Under the pieces are notes generated by a model. The model was not told where the DNA came from and searched no databases. It saw nothing but the letters and a program-made list of their open reading frames with translations. 64,000 bases of DNA from JANQOH01 sp965201155 (GTDB lineage Bacteria; Pseudomonadota; Alphaproteobacteria; UBA7887): NCBI GenBank assembly GCA_965201155.1, contig OZ241752.1, positions 310,001 through 374,000 of the forward strand. Direction: 5' to 3'. Below, one piece after another: positions 44,738 through 54,507 of the stretch. The translations under genes and the position numbers were made by a program. Every line of letters starts with the position of its first letter. Position 1 is the first letter of the stretch.

Positions 44738-46246
44738 ATGGCCTATCGTAGTTTGCGCGAGTTCATCGACCGGCTGGAAGCCGAAGGCCGGATCATGCGC
44801 GTGTCGGAACCCGTATCGACCCATCTCGAAATGACCGAGATACAAACACGCCTGCTCGCGGAATCCGGCCCGGCCGTCATCTTCGAACACCCCGTCAGCC
44901 AGGATGGCTCCCGGTTCGACATGCCCGTGCTCGTCAACCTGTTCGGAACCGTCGACCGCGTCGCACAGGGCATGGAACGACGCCCCGACCAACTGCGTGA
45001 AATCGGCGAGACCCTGGCTTTCCTGCGCCAACCCGAACCGCCCGGCGGATGGCGCGAAGCAGCAGCCCTGCTGCCCCTGCTCAAGGCCGTGGTCGCCATG
45101 CGCCCGCGCACCGTGCGCAGCGCCCCCGTGCAGGAAATCATCCACATCGGCGCCGACATCAACCTCGCCGACCTCCCCGTGCAGACCTGTTGGCCCGGCG
45201 AACCGGCGCCCCTCATCACCTGGCCTGTCGTCGTCACGGAAGGCCCCGGCGACAGCCCTGCCGACCGCTGCAATCTCGGCATCTACCGCATGCAGGTCAC
45301 CGGGCGCGACCACACGCTGATGCGCTGGCTGCGCCATCGCGGCGGCGCCGGGCACCACGCGCGCTGGGCGGCAGCCCACACCCGCCCGCTCCCTGCCGCT
45401 GTCGTCATCGGCGCCGACCCCGGAACCATCCTCGCTGCCGTCACTCCCGTGCCCGACACCCTTTCCGAATACCAGTTCGCCGGCCTCCTGCGCGGCGCAA
45501 GGGTGGAACTGGTGGACTGCAAGACAATCCCCCTCAAGGTCCCCGCCCACGCCGAAATCGTGCTCGAAGGCGAAGTCTCGCTCGACGATTACGACGATGA
45601 GGGACCTTATGGCGATCACACGGGATACTATAACGCGGTCGAACCCTTCCCCCGCTTTCGCGTTCGCGCAGTCACGCGCCGCGCGGACGCCATCTATCTG
45701 TCCACCTTCACCGGCCGCCCGCCCGACGAACCCAGCATATTGGGCGAAGCCCTGAATGAACTGTTCATCCCCCTCATCCGCCAGCAATTCCCCGAAATCG
45801 TGGATTTCTGGCTGCCCCCCGAAGGATGCAGCTACCGCATCGCCGTGGTCTCCATGCGCAAGGCGTATCCCGGCCATGCCAAACGCGTCATGATGGCCGT
45901 CTGGTCCTATTTGCGGCAGTTTCTCTACACGAAATTTGTTATTGTCGTGGATGATGATGTGGATGCGCGCGACTGGCGCGACGTAATGTGGGCCGTCGCC
46001 ACGCGCATGGACCCGGCGCGCGACGTGACCGTTGTCGAACGCACCCCCATTGACTATCTGGACTTCGCCAGCCCGGAAGAAGGACTGGGCGGCAAGATGG
46101 GCCTCGATGCGACCAACAAGATGCCCCCTGAAACCACCCGGCAATGGGGAACGCCCATCCGCATGACCGACGACGTCATCGACATCGTCAGCCGTAAATG
46201 GCCGCGCTACGGACTGCCCGGCAGCGGACGGCCAATCTGGAAATGA
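44738..46246 (+). CDS. ubiD: UbiD-family decarboxylase
   Basis: 502 residues of the prenylated-FMN-dependent UbiD family; the housekeeping role is decarboxylation of octaprenyl-4-hydroxybenzoate in ubiquinone synthesis. Start FRSLREFI-like YRSLREFIDRLEAEG. Then the RCNLGIYRMQV region (cofactor binding) and DDEGPYGDHTGYYN with the catalytic acid, and a C-terminal GLGGKMGLDATNKMPPET. GGAG lies 7 nt upstream of the ATG. The gene begins 250 bp after the IS island. No ubiX is nearby. Placement ahead of pmbA is common in alphaproteobacteria. Confidence 0.93.
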   Translation: MAYRSLREFIDRLEAEGRIMRVSEPVSTHLEMTEIQTRLLAESGPAVIFEHPVSQDGSRFDMPVLVNLFGTVDRVAQGMERRPDQLREIGETLAFLRQPEPPGGWREAAALLPLLKAVVAMRPRTVRSAPVQEIIHIGADINLADLPVQTCWPGEPAPLITWPVVVTEGPGDSPADRCNLGIYRMQVTGRDHTLMRWLRHRGGAGHHARWAAAHTRPLPAAVVIGADPGTILAAVTPVPDTLSEYQFAGLLRGARVELVDCKTIPLKVPAHAEIVLEGEVSLDDYDDEGPYGDHTGYYNAVEPFPRFRVRAVTRRADAIYLSTFTGRPPDEPSILGEALNELFIPLIRQQFPEIVDFWLPPEGCSYRIAVVSMRKAYPGHAKRVMMAVWSYLRQFLYTKFVIVVDDDVDARDWRDVMWAVATRMDPARDVTVVERTPIDYLDFASPEEGLGGKMGLDATNKMPPETTRQWGTPIRMTDDVIDIVSRKWPRYGLPGSGRPIWK

Positions 46247-46259
46247 CCCCGGAGACCCA

Positions 46260-47594
46260 ATGATTGACGACAGGGACGACCTCAACCGCCTGCACGACTT
46301 GATCGCCGACGCAAGACGCGCCGGCGCCGACGCCGCCGACGCCGTTCTGGAGCGCAGCGAAGCTCTGGAAGCCGCATGGCGCATGGGCGAAAACGAAGGC
46401 GTCGAACGCGCCGAATCCGCAGAACTCGGCCTGCGCGTCTTCGTCGGCCGGCGCCAGGCCGTCGTCTCGACAACCGATTTCAGCGCCGGAGCGCGCAGCG
46501 AACTCGTGAGCCGCGCCCTTTCCATGGCGCACGCCGTGCCCGAAGATCCCCATTGCGGCCTGCCGGAACCCGATGCACCCCCGCCCGCACTTGATCTCGC
46601 CGACCCCGACGAGCCCGATTCCGGCGCCCTCATCCACGCAGCTGCCGCCGCCGAGGACGCGGCGCGCGCCGTACCGGGCGTAACCAATTCCGAAGGCGCC
46701 GAGGCCAGTTGGCGCCGCACCACTACCGCCCTGGCGGCCAGCAACCGGTTTTCCGGACGCTACTGTACCACCCGCTTCATGGTCGTCGCATCGGTGGTCG
46801 CCGGCAAGGACACCGCCATGGAGCGCGACTACGAATATCATATGTCGCGCTATCGCCGGACCCTCGACGCGCCGGAAGATATCGGCCGCCGCGCCGGGGA
46901 ACGCGCCGTTCGTCGGCTCAACCCGCGCAAACAGGAGAGCGGGCAAATGCCTGTGGTATTCGACCCGCGCGTATCCGGCGGCTTCATGCGCCTGTTTGCG
47001 GCCCTGATTTCCGGCTCCGCCATCACACGCGGCACCAGTTGCCTGCAAGACCGGCGGAACGACCAACTGTTCCCGGCCGACATGACCATTATCGACGACC
47101 CGCACCGCTTGCGCGGCCTCTCGTCACGGCCGTTTGACGGAGAAGGCATGACCGGCCAACGACTCAATGTGGTCGAAAACGGCATATTGAAGGAGTGGCT
47201 TCTGGATTCGCGCTCGGCGCGGCAACTGAACCTGCCCGCCACCGGGCACGCCGCGCGCGAGCCCTCCAGCACGCCCATGCCCGCGCCGAGCAATCTCTAT
47301 ATCGCCCCCGGCGCCGACACCCCGGAAGCCCTGGTCGGTGCCATCGACACCGGATTCTATGTCACCGAAATGATGGGAATGAGCTTCAACAGCACAACCG
47401 GAGACTACAGCCGCGGCGCTTCCGGTTTCTGGATCGAAAACGGTGAAATCACCCATCCGGTGAGCGAGATGACCGTCGCAGGCAACCTGCTCGACATGTT
47501 TGCCGCCATGGCCCCCGCTTCCGACCTCGAGTTCCGTTACGGCCTCGACGCACCGACCCTGCGCATCGACGACATGACCGTCGCCGGACTGTGA
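46260..47594 (+). CDS. pmbA: TldD/PmbA-family metalloprotease (PmbA/TldE)
   Basis: 444 residues. The family forms TldD-TldE heterodimers that proteolyse exported peptides and CcdA-like antitoxins. Visible: an N-terminal DALVERSE-like AADAVLERSEALEAAWR, GLRVFVGRRQAVVSTTDFS, VVFDPRVSGGFMRLF, and C-terminal STPMPAPSNLYIAPG and GFYVTEMMGMSFNSTTGDYSRGASGFWIENGE. The HExxxH zinc motif of TldD is absent, as expected for PmbA/TldE. The tldD partner is outside the window. Thirteen bp after ubiD. Confidence 0.9.
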   Translation: MIDDRDDLNRLHDLIADARRAGADAADAVLERSEALEAAWRMGENEGVERAESAELGLRVFVGRRQAVVSTTDFSAGARSELVSRALSMAHAVPEDPHCGLPEPDAPPPALDLADPDEPDSGALIHAAAAAEDAARAVPGVTNSEGAEASWRRTTTALAASNRFSGRYCTTRFMVVASVVAGKDTAMERDYEYHMSRYRRTLDAPEDIGRRAGERAVRRLNPRKQESGQMPVVFDPRVSGGFMRLFAALISGSAITRGTSCLQDRRNDQLFPADMTIIDDPHRLRGLSSRPFDGEGMTGQRLNVVENGILKEWLLDSRSARQLNLPATGHAAREPSSTPMPAPSNLYIAPGADTPEALVGAIDTGFYVTEMMGMSFNSTTGDYSRGASGFWIENGEITHPVSEMTVAGNLLDMFAAMAPASDLEFRYGLDAPTLRIDDMTVAGL

Positions 47595-48373
47595 GCGGCG
47601 CACTGCCCGCCGACCATGCCTTGCTGTGCCGCGCTGTTCGCGCAGCCGGCGCTGTCGCCCTCGACTATTTTCACAACGGCTTCGACGTTCGTGAAAAAAA
47701 CCCGGGCGACCCGGTCACCAATGCCGACATCGCCGTCGATGACGCACTGCGCGAGGCACTGCTCGCAGACCGCGACGGCTACGGATGGTTGTCGGAAGAG
47801 AGCGAAACCCGCGCCCCCCAGACCGACCCCCGCCGCGTATGGGTTGTCGACCCCATCGACGGCACCCGCGGCTTCGTCGCCGGCAATCATGAATGGGCGG
47901 TGAGCGCCGCCCTCGTCGAAGCCGGGCAGCCGGTCGCCGCCTGCATTTTCAATCCCGCCGATGATGCGTTCTACGACGCCTCGCTGGGAAGCGGCGTGCG
48001 CCGCAACGGCGCAACCGTGCACGCTTCCCGCCAGGAACGTCTCACCGACGCCGTACTCGGCTCCAGCCGGCACGAACAGCGCCGCGCCTTGTGGCGCTAT
48101 CGTTTCCCGGAAACCGAGATTCGCATCGTCGACGCCATCGCCTGGAAACTTGCCCTCGTCGCCGACGGCAGCCTTGACGGCTTGATCGCCCTGCGGCCCA
48201 AAAGCGATTGGGACCTCGCCGCCGGCGACCTTCTGGTGCGCGAAGCCGGCGGCATCGTCACCGCACCCGATGGCGAACCCCTGGACTATGACGGGCGCCG
48301 CGTGCGCAAACCGGGCGTGGTCGCCGGCGCTGCCATCCTCCATTCGCGGCTGTTGGCCCGGCTGCGTCCGTGA
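47591..48373 (+). CDS. cysQ: Inositol-monophosphatase-like 3'(2'),5'-bisphosphate nucleotidase
   Basis: 260 residues of the lithium-sensitive Mg-dependent phosphatase family. Metal-site motifs are DPVTNADIAVD near residue 40, LSEESE near 68, WVVDPIDGTRGFVAGNHEWAV near 83-103, and KSDWDLAAGDLLVREAGG near 204. The CysQ type recycles PAP from sulfate assimilation. An inositol or histidinol phosphatase role cannot be excluded. GTG start overlapping the pmbA stop; its own stop overlaps msbA. Confidence 0.85.
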   Translation: MSGALPADHALLCRAVRAAGAVALDYFHNGFDVREKNPGDPVTNADIAVDDALREALLADRDGYGWLSEESETRAPQTDPRRVWVVDPIDGTRGFVAGNHEWAVSAALVEAGQPVAACIFNPADDAFYDASLGSGVRRNGATVHASRQERLTDAVLGSSRHEQRRALWRYRFPETEIRIVDAIAWKLALVADGSLDGLIALRPKSDWDLAAGDLLVREAGGIVTAPDGEPLDYDGRRVRKPGVVAGAAILHSRLLARLRP

Positions 48374-50190
48374 CGGCCGACACCTTCTCCACACGCGCCG
48401 TACAGCCCGGCGCGCCCCGTATACGGCAGACACCGCGCAAACCCACGCTTGCGCTGGTGCGCCGTCTCGCCATGGACTACATGGCCCCGTACCGGCTCCA
48501 TCTCGCCGGCGCCGTCGCCTGCATGATCGTCGCCGCCTGCGCGCAGCCATCCCTGGCGTGGCTCATGGAGTCCGTCGTCAGCGACATTTTCATCGCGCGC
48601 GATCGCGCGGCACTGATGATCGTTCCCCTGGCCGTGTTCACGGTGATGGTCACCGGCGGCCTCGCAAATTTCGGTCAGGCGATGCTGATGCACCGGACCA
48701 GCCTGCGCGTCGTGGCCGACCTGCAGACCCAGCTCTACAACCATCTCATCCGCCTCGACCTCGCATATTTCCAGCGTACCCCCACAGGCCGCCTCATCGG
48801 CAATCTGACAAACGACTCCACTCTCGTGCGTCAGGCCGCGGCGGCAACCATGACCGGCCTCGTCAAGGACCTGCTCACCGTCGTGCTGCTGATTGCCCTG
48901 ATGTTCTACCAGAATCTCGAACTCGCCGGCATCGTGTTCTTCGTTTTCCCCCTCGCCTGGTGGCCCATCACCCGCATCGGACGGCGCATGAGGACAGTGG
49001 TCAGCACCACCCAGGCAGAGATTGGCGAGTTCTCCTCCCTGCTCAACGAAACCTTCCAGGGCGCCCGGCACGTCAAGGCATACGGAAGGGAAGCCTATGA
49101 AGCCGACCGTGCACGCCACGTCATCGAGCGCCTTTTCCGACTGTTCCTGACTTCCGCACGCACCCGCGCCGTCAACGCACCGATCATGGAAGCCCTGGGC
49201 GGCCTCGCTGCTGCCATCGTCCTGTTCTATGGCGGCAGCCAGGTGATCGAAGGCACCCGTGAAGCCGGAAGTTTCTTCGCCTTTATCACCGCGATGATGC
49301 TCGTCTATCGCCCCCTCAAGAGCGTCGCCAATCTCTATACGACCCTTCAGGAGGGCATCGCCGCGGCGCAGCGCCTGTTCGACCTGCTCGACCAGCAGGC
49401 CCGTGTCACCGAGGCGCCCGACGCCGTGCCATTGCAGGTGCGCGGCGGCGCCGTGCGTCTGGAAGACGTGCATTTCTCCTATGGCGGCACACCGCCCGCC
49501 CTCAACGGCGTCACACTCGAAATTCCTCCCGGCGCCGTCGCCGCACTGGTAGGACCGTCCGGCGCCGGCAAGTCCACCCTGATCAATCTCATCGCCCGCT
49601 TTTTCGATGTCGATGCAGGCCGCGTGTTGATCGACGGCTCCGATGTGCGCCGCGTCACGCTCGCATCCCTGCGCTCCGCCATTGCCTTGGTGAGCCAGGA
49701 ATCCACATTGTTCAACGATACCGTGCGCGCGAATATCGCTTATGGCGCGCCGGAAGCCGCCGCTGACCAGACTGCCATCGAGACCGTTGCCCGGGCGGCA
49801 GCAGCGCATGAGTTCATCATGGCGCTGCCCGCAGGCTACGATACGCTGGTCGGGGAACGCGGCGTGAAATTGTCCGGCGGCGAGCGCCAGCGCATTGCCA
49901 TCGCCCGGGCCATGCTGAAAAACGCACCGATCCTGCTGCTGGACGAGGCAACCGCCTCGCTCGATACCGCAGCGGAACGCCAGGTGCAGGCAGCGCTCGA
50001 GCGCCTCAAGCGCGGGCGGACAACACTGATCATTGCCCACCGTCTTTCCACCGTCCGCAATGCCGATCTGATCTGCGTGATCGACGATGGCCGCATCGTC
50101 GAACAGGGCGCGCATGAGACTCTCTACGCCGCCGGTCATCTCTACACGCGCCTCTACGACATGCAGTTTGTCACCGCCGCCGCCGGATGA
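48370..50190 (+). CDS. msbA: Lipid A / lipid flippase-type ABC exporter MsbA
   Basis: 606 residues: an N-terminal ABC exporter membrane domain (six segments, about residues 30-320) fused to a nucleotide-binding domain with Walker A GPSGAGKST near residue 392, signature KLSGGERQRIAIARAM, Walker B ILLLDEATASLD, and the His loop IIAHRLS. With waaA and lpxK directly downstream, flipping of lipid A-core across the inner membrane is the likely job. Start codon overlaps the previous gene. Confidence 0.9.
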   Translation: MTADTFSTRAVQPGAPRIRQTPRKPTLALVRRLAMDYMAPYRLHLAGAVACMIVAACAQPSLAWLMESVVSDIFIARDRAALMIVPLAVFTVMVTGGLANFGQAMLMHRTSLRVVADLQTQLYNHLIRLDLAYFQRTPTGRLIGNLTNDSTLVRQAAAATMTGLVKDLLTVVLLIALMFYQNLELAGIVFFVFPLAWWPITRIGRRMRTVVSTTQAEIGEFSSLLNETFQGARHVKAYGREAYEADRARHVIERLFRLFLTSARTRAVNAPIMEALGGLAAAIVLFYGGSQVIEGTREAGSFFAFITAMMLVYRPLKSVANLYTTLQEGIAAAQRLFDLLDQQARVTEAPDAVPLQVRGGAVRLEDVHFSYGGTPPALNGVTLEIPPGAVAALVGPSGAGKSTLINLIARFFDVDAGRVLIDGSDVRRVTLASLRSAIALVSQESTLFNDTVRANIAYGAPEAAADQTAIETVARAAAAHEFIMALPAGYDTLVGERGVKLSGGERQRIAIARAMLKNAPILLLDEATASLDTAAERQVQAALERLKRGRTTLIIAHRLSTVRNADLICVIDDGRIVEQGAHETLYAAGHLYTRLYDMQFVTAAAG

Positions 50191-50218
50191 TCAGCCGGAA
50201 TATCGCCGGCCATCTGCA

Positions 50219-51481
50219 ATGCTGGGCCTCTACAGCGCCCTGACCCGGGTCGCCGCGCGGCCCGCCCGGGCCTGGCTCTACCGGCGCGCCGCGCGCGGCA
50301 AGGAAGACCCGCAGCGGCTGCACGAACGGTTCGGCGAGCCGTCCGCCCCGCGCCCCGACGGCCCGGTGGTCTGGATTCACGCCGCCAGCGTCGGTGAATC
50401 GGCATCGGTATTGTCGTTGATCACGCGCCTGCTCGAAACACCGGCGCTCTCCGTACTGCTCACCTCCGGCACCGTCTCCTCCGCACGCGTCATGGCGCCG
50501 CGCCTGCCGCCCCGCGCCCTGCACCAGTTTGCGCCTGTCGACCTTCCCGCCGAGGCAGCGCGCTTTCTCGATCATTGGCGCCCAAACCTCGCCTTGTTCG
50601 TCGAGTCGGAATTGTGGCCCAACCTTCTCACCGCCACCGCTGCCAGGGCTATTCCCCTGGCAATTGTCCAGGGCCGCCTCTCGGATCGTTCGTGGCGAAT
50701 CTGGCGCCGCATTCCCGGCGCCCGCCGCCGCGTGTTCTCGCGCTTTCGACTGGTGATTGCACAGAGCCCGCAGGACGCCCGGCGGTTTCGCGAATTGGGC
50801 GCACCGGCCGTCGTCGCGCCCGGAAGCCTCAAATACGCCGCCGCACCATTGCCCGCGGATCCGGCAGCGTTGAATTCGCTTCGCAGCCAACTCGCCGCCC
50901 GGCCGTTATGGCTCGCGGCAAGCACCCACCCCGGCGGCGACGAAGCCGCTGTCCTCGCCGCTCACAAGGCCGCCCGCACGCGCATACCCGACCTGCTGAC
51001 AATAATCGCCCCCCGGCATCCTGAACGCGGCGACGCCCTGGCGCATGACGCAACAGCCCGCGGCTTGAGCGTGGCGCGCAGGAGTCGGCATGACAGGGTG
51101 GAGCAGGCAACTGCCCTCTACATCGCCGACACGCTCGGCGAACTCGGCTTGTTCTACCGCTTGGCCCCCGTGGCTTTTGTCGGTGGTTCGCTGTCACCCC
51201 GCGGCGGACACAATTTGATCGAACCCCTGCAACTCGGGTGCGTCGTCCTCACCGGTCCGGATTTGCGAAACTTCTCCGTCATCGCGGAGGATTTGCGCGC
51301 GTCCGGCGCCTTGTGCATCGTGTCGCAGGCGCCGGAACTGGCGCAAGCCGTCAGCGATTTGCTGCTTGACCATGACGCGCGGCACGCACTCGCCGCTCGG
51401 CAAAAACGAGTAATCGACGGAAAAGCCAATGTGCTCGATTCCGTGATGGCGGCCCTCGCCCCCTGCATTCCGGCGCCATGA
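50219..51481 (+). CDS. waaA: 3-deoxy-D-manno-octulosonic acid (KDO) transferase
   Basis: 420 residues. Transfers KDO from CMP-KDO to lipid IVA. Membrane-proximal N-terminus, then VVWIHAASVGE (catalytic Glu), LVESELWPNLL-like LFVESELWPNLL, WLAASTHPGGDEA, IIAPRHPERG and VGGSLSPRGGHNLIEPLQLG all match WaaA. ATG 50219 lies 28 bp after msbA. A lysophospholipid acyltransferase gene often found between these two in relatives is absent. Confidence 0.93.
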   Translation: MLGLYSALTRVAARPARAWLYRRAARGKEDPQRLHERFGEPSAPRPDGPVVWIHAASVGESASVLSLITRLLETPALSVLLTSGTVSSARVMAPRLPPRALHQFAPVDLPAEAARFLDHWRPNLALFVESELWPNLLTATAARAIPLAIVQGRLSDRSWRIWRRIPGARRRVFSRFRLVIAQSPQDARRFRELGAPAVVAPGSLKYAAAPLPADPAALNSLRSQLAARPLWLAASTHPGGDEAAVLAAHKAARTRIPDLLTIIAPRHPERGDALAHDATARGLSVARRSRHDRVEQATALYIADTLGELGLFYRLAPVAFVGGSLSPRGGHNLIEPLQLGCVVLTGPDLRNFSVIAEDLRASGALCIVSQAPELAQAVSDLLLDHDARHALAARQKRVIDGKANVLDSVMAALAPCIPAP

Positions 51482-52473
51482 TCCGCACCCCGGCATTCTG
51501 GCGCAGCGACTCATGGCAGGCGCGGCTCCTCGCACCGCTATCCGCGATATATGGCGCCGCAGCTGCCGCGCATCGCCGGCGCGCCCATAGCGCCGCAGCG
51601 CCTTCGCCGCCCTTGCCCGTGCTCTGCGTCGGCAATCTCACCGCCGGCGGTGCCGGCAAGACGCCCGTTGCCATCGCTCTCGCACGGCGCCTGCAGGCAC
51701 AAGGGCGCGCCCCCCATTTGATCACCCGCGGTTACGGTGGCCGGACAAGGGGGCCGCACTCCGTCGATCCGGCGCGGGACAACGCACATGCCGTCGGCGA
51801 CGAGGCGCTGCTGCTGGCTGATGCCGCGCCAACATGGGTGGCGCGCGATCGCTCGGCCGGCGCCGCGGCGGCCCGTGCCCGCGGCGCTGACATCGTGATT
51901 CTCGACGACGGACATCAGAACTGCCGGATTGCCAAAACCGCGTCACTGGTCGTCGTCGACGGCGGTTACGGGTTCGGCAATGGCCGCGTGCTGCCGGCCG
52001 GGCCGTTGCGCGAATCCGTGGACGGCGGCTTGGCACGCGCCGATGCCGTCGTGCTGGTCGGCGAGGATCGCGTCGAAATAACATCCCGCCTGCACCGGCA
52101 TTGCCCGGTCATCCAAGCCAGTCTGACGCCCGGCAAGGGGAGCGCATCGGTCGCCGGCAGGCCAGTGGTCGCATTTGCCGGAATTGGCCGGCCCGAAAAG
52201 TTTTTCGAAACATTGAAGGGATTGTCCTGCACACTGTTGGGCGCGCACGGCTTCAGCGACCATCATCGCTTTCGCGAGTGGGAAGTTCGGGCGCTGGCGG
52301 ACAAGGCGTCAAAACTCGGTGCGGTTCTGGTGACCACCGCCAAGGATGCGGTGCGTCTCCCGGCAAGCGTGCGCAATCTGCCGTGTGTTCTCGAAGTGAA
52401 TCTGGAATGGCGCAGCGGAAGCGAGACACTCAATGCGCTCCTTGGACGGTGTGTGCCCGGCGCCTGCCGGTGA
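51478..52473 (+). CDS. lpxK: Tetraacyldisaccharide 4'-kinase
   Basis: 331 residues. Phosphorylates the lipid A precursor at the 4' position. N-terminal membrane-associated helix, Walker A VGNLTAGGAGKTPVAIALA near residue 43, SRGYGG-like ITRGYGGR, DDGHQN near residue 141 (usually DDGxQ) and a C-terminal FAGIGRPEKFF, HGFSDHHRF, TTAKDAVRL. Its ATG overlaps the waaA stop (ATGA). The product of kdsA at 1 kb feeds the same LPS core pathway. Confidence 0.92.
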   Translation: MIRTPAFWRSDSWQARLLAPLSAIYGAAAAAHRRRAHSAAAPSPPLPVLCVGNLTAGGAGKTPVAIALARRLQAQGRAPHLITRGYGGRTRGPHSVDPARDNAHAVGDEALLLADAAPTWVARDRSAGAAAARARGADIVILDDGHQNCRIAKTASLVVVDGGYGFGNGRVLPAGPLRESVDGGLARADAVVLVGEDRVEITSRLHRHCPVIQASLTPGKGSASVAGRPVVAFAGIGRPEKFFETLKGLSCTLLGAHGFSDHHRFREWEVRALADKASKLGAVLVTTAKDAVRLPASVRNLPCVLEVNLEWRSGSETLNALLGRCVPGACR

Positions 52474-52520
52474 ATGGCATATCCCCTCTCGGCAGTGTGT
52501 AACGCGGAGGAAAGCAACCA

Positions 52521-53306
52521 ATGGATTTGGGTCTGACAGGAAGGAAGGCGCTGGTAACCGGCGGCTCACGGGGCATCGGGCGAGCTATCGTCGAACGTCT
52601 GGCAAAGGAAGGCTGCGCAGTCGCGCTTTGCGCGCGCGGCGCCGAAGGAGCAGCCGACGCAGCCGCTGCCGCCGCCGCGCACGGTGTGTTGGCATTCGGC
52701 GCTGCCGTGGACATCTCCGATCATGAAGCCCTCCGCGCCTGGGTTGGACAGGCAGCGGAACAGCTTGGCGGTATAGACATCGTGATCGGCAATGCCAGCG
52801 CCCTCGCTACGTCGGTACAGGAACACGGCTGGCGCGCAGGCTTCGAGACAGACGTTATGGGACACGTCACGCTGGTTGAGGCAGCGCTGCCGGTCCTGCG
52901 CGCATCGACGGCCGGAGCCATTGTCCTCATCGCCAGCACCGCCGCGCTTGAAATCTACTCGGGCCTGCGTTCCTACAGTTCCATCAAGGCGGCGTTGGTC
53001 GCATATGCCAAAGGCATGGCAGTGGCCTATGCGGCCGATGGTATCCGCGTCAATTCGCTCTGCCCCGGCTGCATCGAGTTTCCCGACGGCGTGTGGGGCC
53101 GCGCCAGGCAGGAAAATTCGGAACAATACGCCCACATGCTCGCGCGCAACCCGTTCGGCCGCATGGGCCGCCCGGAGGAAATCGCCAATGCCGCAGCCTT
53201 CCTCGCCAGCCCCTCAGCGAGCTTCGTATCCGGCGCCAATCTGGTGGTCGATGGCGCCTTTACCCAGCGCAGGGCAATCGCTTTTGAAATCAGGGGTGTT
53301 TTGTAG
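52521..53306 (+). CDS. SDR-family oxidoreductase with IS-altered C-terminus
   Basis: 261 residues of the classical SDR family: TGGSRGIGRAIVERLAKEG (NADP-type binding loop), IGNASALA (NxAG variant), LIASTAALE (Ser), YSSIKAALVAYAKG (Tyr and Lys), and SGANLVVDGAFTQR. After TQR the frame runs into an ISAs1-family element and gains nine foreign residues, AIAFEIRGV-type, before a stop inside the element. Joining the flanks across the insertion restores TQRIQY and a stop, a normal SDR ending, so the enzyme loses almost nothing. GGAGG lies upstream of the ATG. Substrate unknown. Confidence 0.88.
   Translation: MDLGLTGRKALVTGGSRGIGRAIVERLAKEGCAVALCARGAEGAADAAAAAAAHGVLAFGAAVDISDHEALRAWVGQAAEQLGGIDIVIGNASALATSVQEHGWRAGFETDVMGHVTLVEAALPVLRASTAGAIVLIASTAALEIYSGLRSYSSIKAALVAYAKGMAVAYAADGIRVNSLCPGCIEFPDGVWGRARQENSEQYAHMLARNPFGRMGRPEEIANAAAFLASPSASFVSGANLVVDGAFTQRRAIAFEIRGVL
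53261..53269 (+). repeat. Target-site duplication, left copy
   Basis: TACCCAGCG directly left of the ISAs1-family element, repeated exactly at 54490-54498. A tenth base (C) also matches if the left terminal C is counted as target. The sequence is codons 246-249 of the SDR gene. Confidence 0.92.
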
Positions 53307-54489
53307 CAGCGCGGATCAGGTCGATGAGGAAATTGTCGTCCCAGGCTGCGCGTTTGAGCTTTCCGCGCATGGCATCCTTGGTGGGTTCATGACGGGCGAT
53401 GTTGAGCGCCAGGCGCCGCATGAGCGCCAGGTTCTGCGGACCATGTCCCTTGCGGTTGCGTTGCTGGTCCTCATTCATCGACACGTCCAGAACCCAATGC
53501 AAACTGTTCTCTATCGACCAGTGCGCCCGCACTGCGCGCAAAAATGCCTCCGGTGAGAGCTTTGCGCTCATCACATAATAGCGCGCCTCGGTATTTTGTT
53601 TGCCCTTGCTTTCGCGCGTTGCCGTTACCTTGCCGATGGCCTGGAGACCCGGCCAGTCATGTGCCTCCTGCAGCCAGTCAATCTCGTGCGAGACCTCCGC
53701 AAGGCGTGTCTCAAGGCGTCCGTGATCCTTGCTGACATGCTCATAAGATTGAATCTTTTCCGCACCTTCCGGGCTGTCGAGAAACAATGTGACATCACCG
53801 TGCAGGGTGTCCTGATTGCGTTTCAGCGCCAGTACATAGTCGCCGCCGCCGGCTGTTACACGCTCTGCGGTGCGGCGTTGTGTATGCATCGCATCGGCGG
53901 TCACGGTCCGGCCCTTGAGGCGTAACATGTCGAGCAGCCTGGGCAATGCCGTGATCTCATTGGATTTGCCATCGACCGCCACTTGCCCCAGCACGAGACG
54001 GCTTTGAGCGCCAAAGGCGTGCACGAGATGCAGTCCCGAACGCTTGGCGGCATTGTCGAATGAGCGCCGCAGTTGCTTGCCGTCTATGGCAATGACGGTG
54101 TCGTCGAGGCATTCGGCCCAGTCCTTGACAAGGCCCTGCAATACCTCTGTCAGGCCTTGAGGATCGAGTGCGTTGAAGAGGTCGGAGAAGGCGTCGTGGC
54201 TTGGTATGCCATGGGAAAGCGTCATGAACTGGCGCAAAAACGGCTTCTTGGCGCGTCCGAAGCGTGCCATGTCGGCGCATCCCTCACCGCCCGAGAGCAC
54301 GCATAGCAGGCCGATCATGAGCATTTCGTGAAAGTTGTGGCGTGTGGCGTTGGACCGCCGCGGGTCAGTAACAGATTCAAATATATGAGCAAATTCTTCC
54401 ATAGTCTGTCTCCGTGCCGGGCATCGAAAACAGAATATGAATCAAAAATACAAACAAAAAAACGCAAAATTTCAAAAGCGATTCCCCTG
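53270..54489 (-). mobile_element. ISAs1-family insertion sequence
   Basis: A 1220-bp element with near-perfect terminal inverted repeats 53270-53290 and 54469-54489; both contain the 15-base core AATCGCTTTTGAAAT and begin CAGGG. A 9-bp direct repeat flanks it. The size, repeats and transposase fit the ISAs1 family. The insertion appears young: the duplication is exact and the transposase intact. Confidence 0.94.
53290..54402 (-). CDS. ISAs1-family transposase
   Basis: 370 residues, normal for the family. N-terminal DDE_Tnp_1-associated region (FESVTDPRRSNATRHNFHEML, GCADMARFGRAKKPFL), then the catalytic core: VIAIDGKQLRRSFD (first Asp), VTADAMHTQRRTA (second Asp) and HWSIENSLHWVLDVSMNEDQ (Glu). 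GGAGA precedes ATG 54402. The stop codon overlaps the left inverted repeat. Apparently active. Confidence 0.94.
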   Translation of the reverse strand: MEEFAHIFESVTDPRRSNATRHNFHEMLMIGLLCVLSGGEGCADMARFGRAKKPFLRQFMTLSHGIPSHDAFSDLFNALDPQGLTEVLQGLVKDWAECLDDTVIAIDGKQLRRSFDNAAKRSGLHLVHAFGAQSRLVLGQVAVDGKSNEITALPRLLDMLRLKGRTVTADAMHTQRRTAERVTAGGGDYVLALKRNQDTLHGDVTLFLDSPEGAEKIQSYEHVSKDHGRLETRLAEVSHEIDWLQEAHDWPGLQAIGKVTATRESKGKQNTEARYYVMSAKLSPEAFLRAVRAHWSIENSLHWVLDVSMNEDQQRNRKGHGPQNLALMRRLALNIARHEPTKDAMRGKLKRAAWDDNFLIDLIRAATKHP

Positions 54490-54498
54490 TACCCAGCG
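54490..54498 (+). repeat. Target-site duplication, right copy
   Basis: TACCCAGCG directly right of the ISAs1-family element, matching 53261-53269. It is followed by CATCCAGTATTGA, the original end of the SDR gene. Confidence 0.92.
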
Positions 54499-54507
54499 CA
54501 TCCAGTA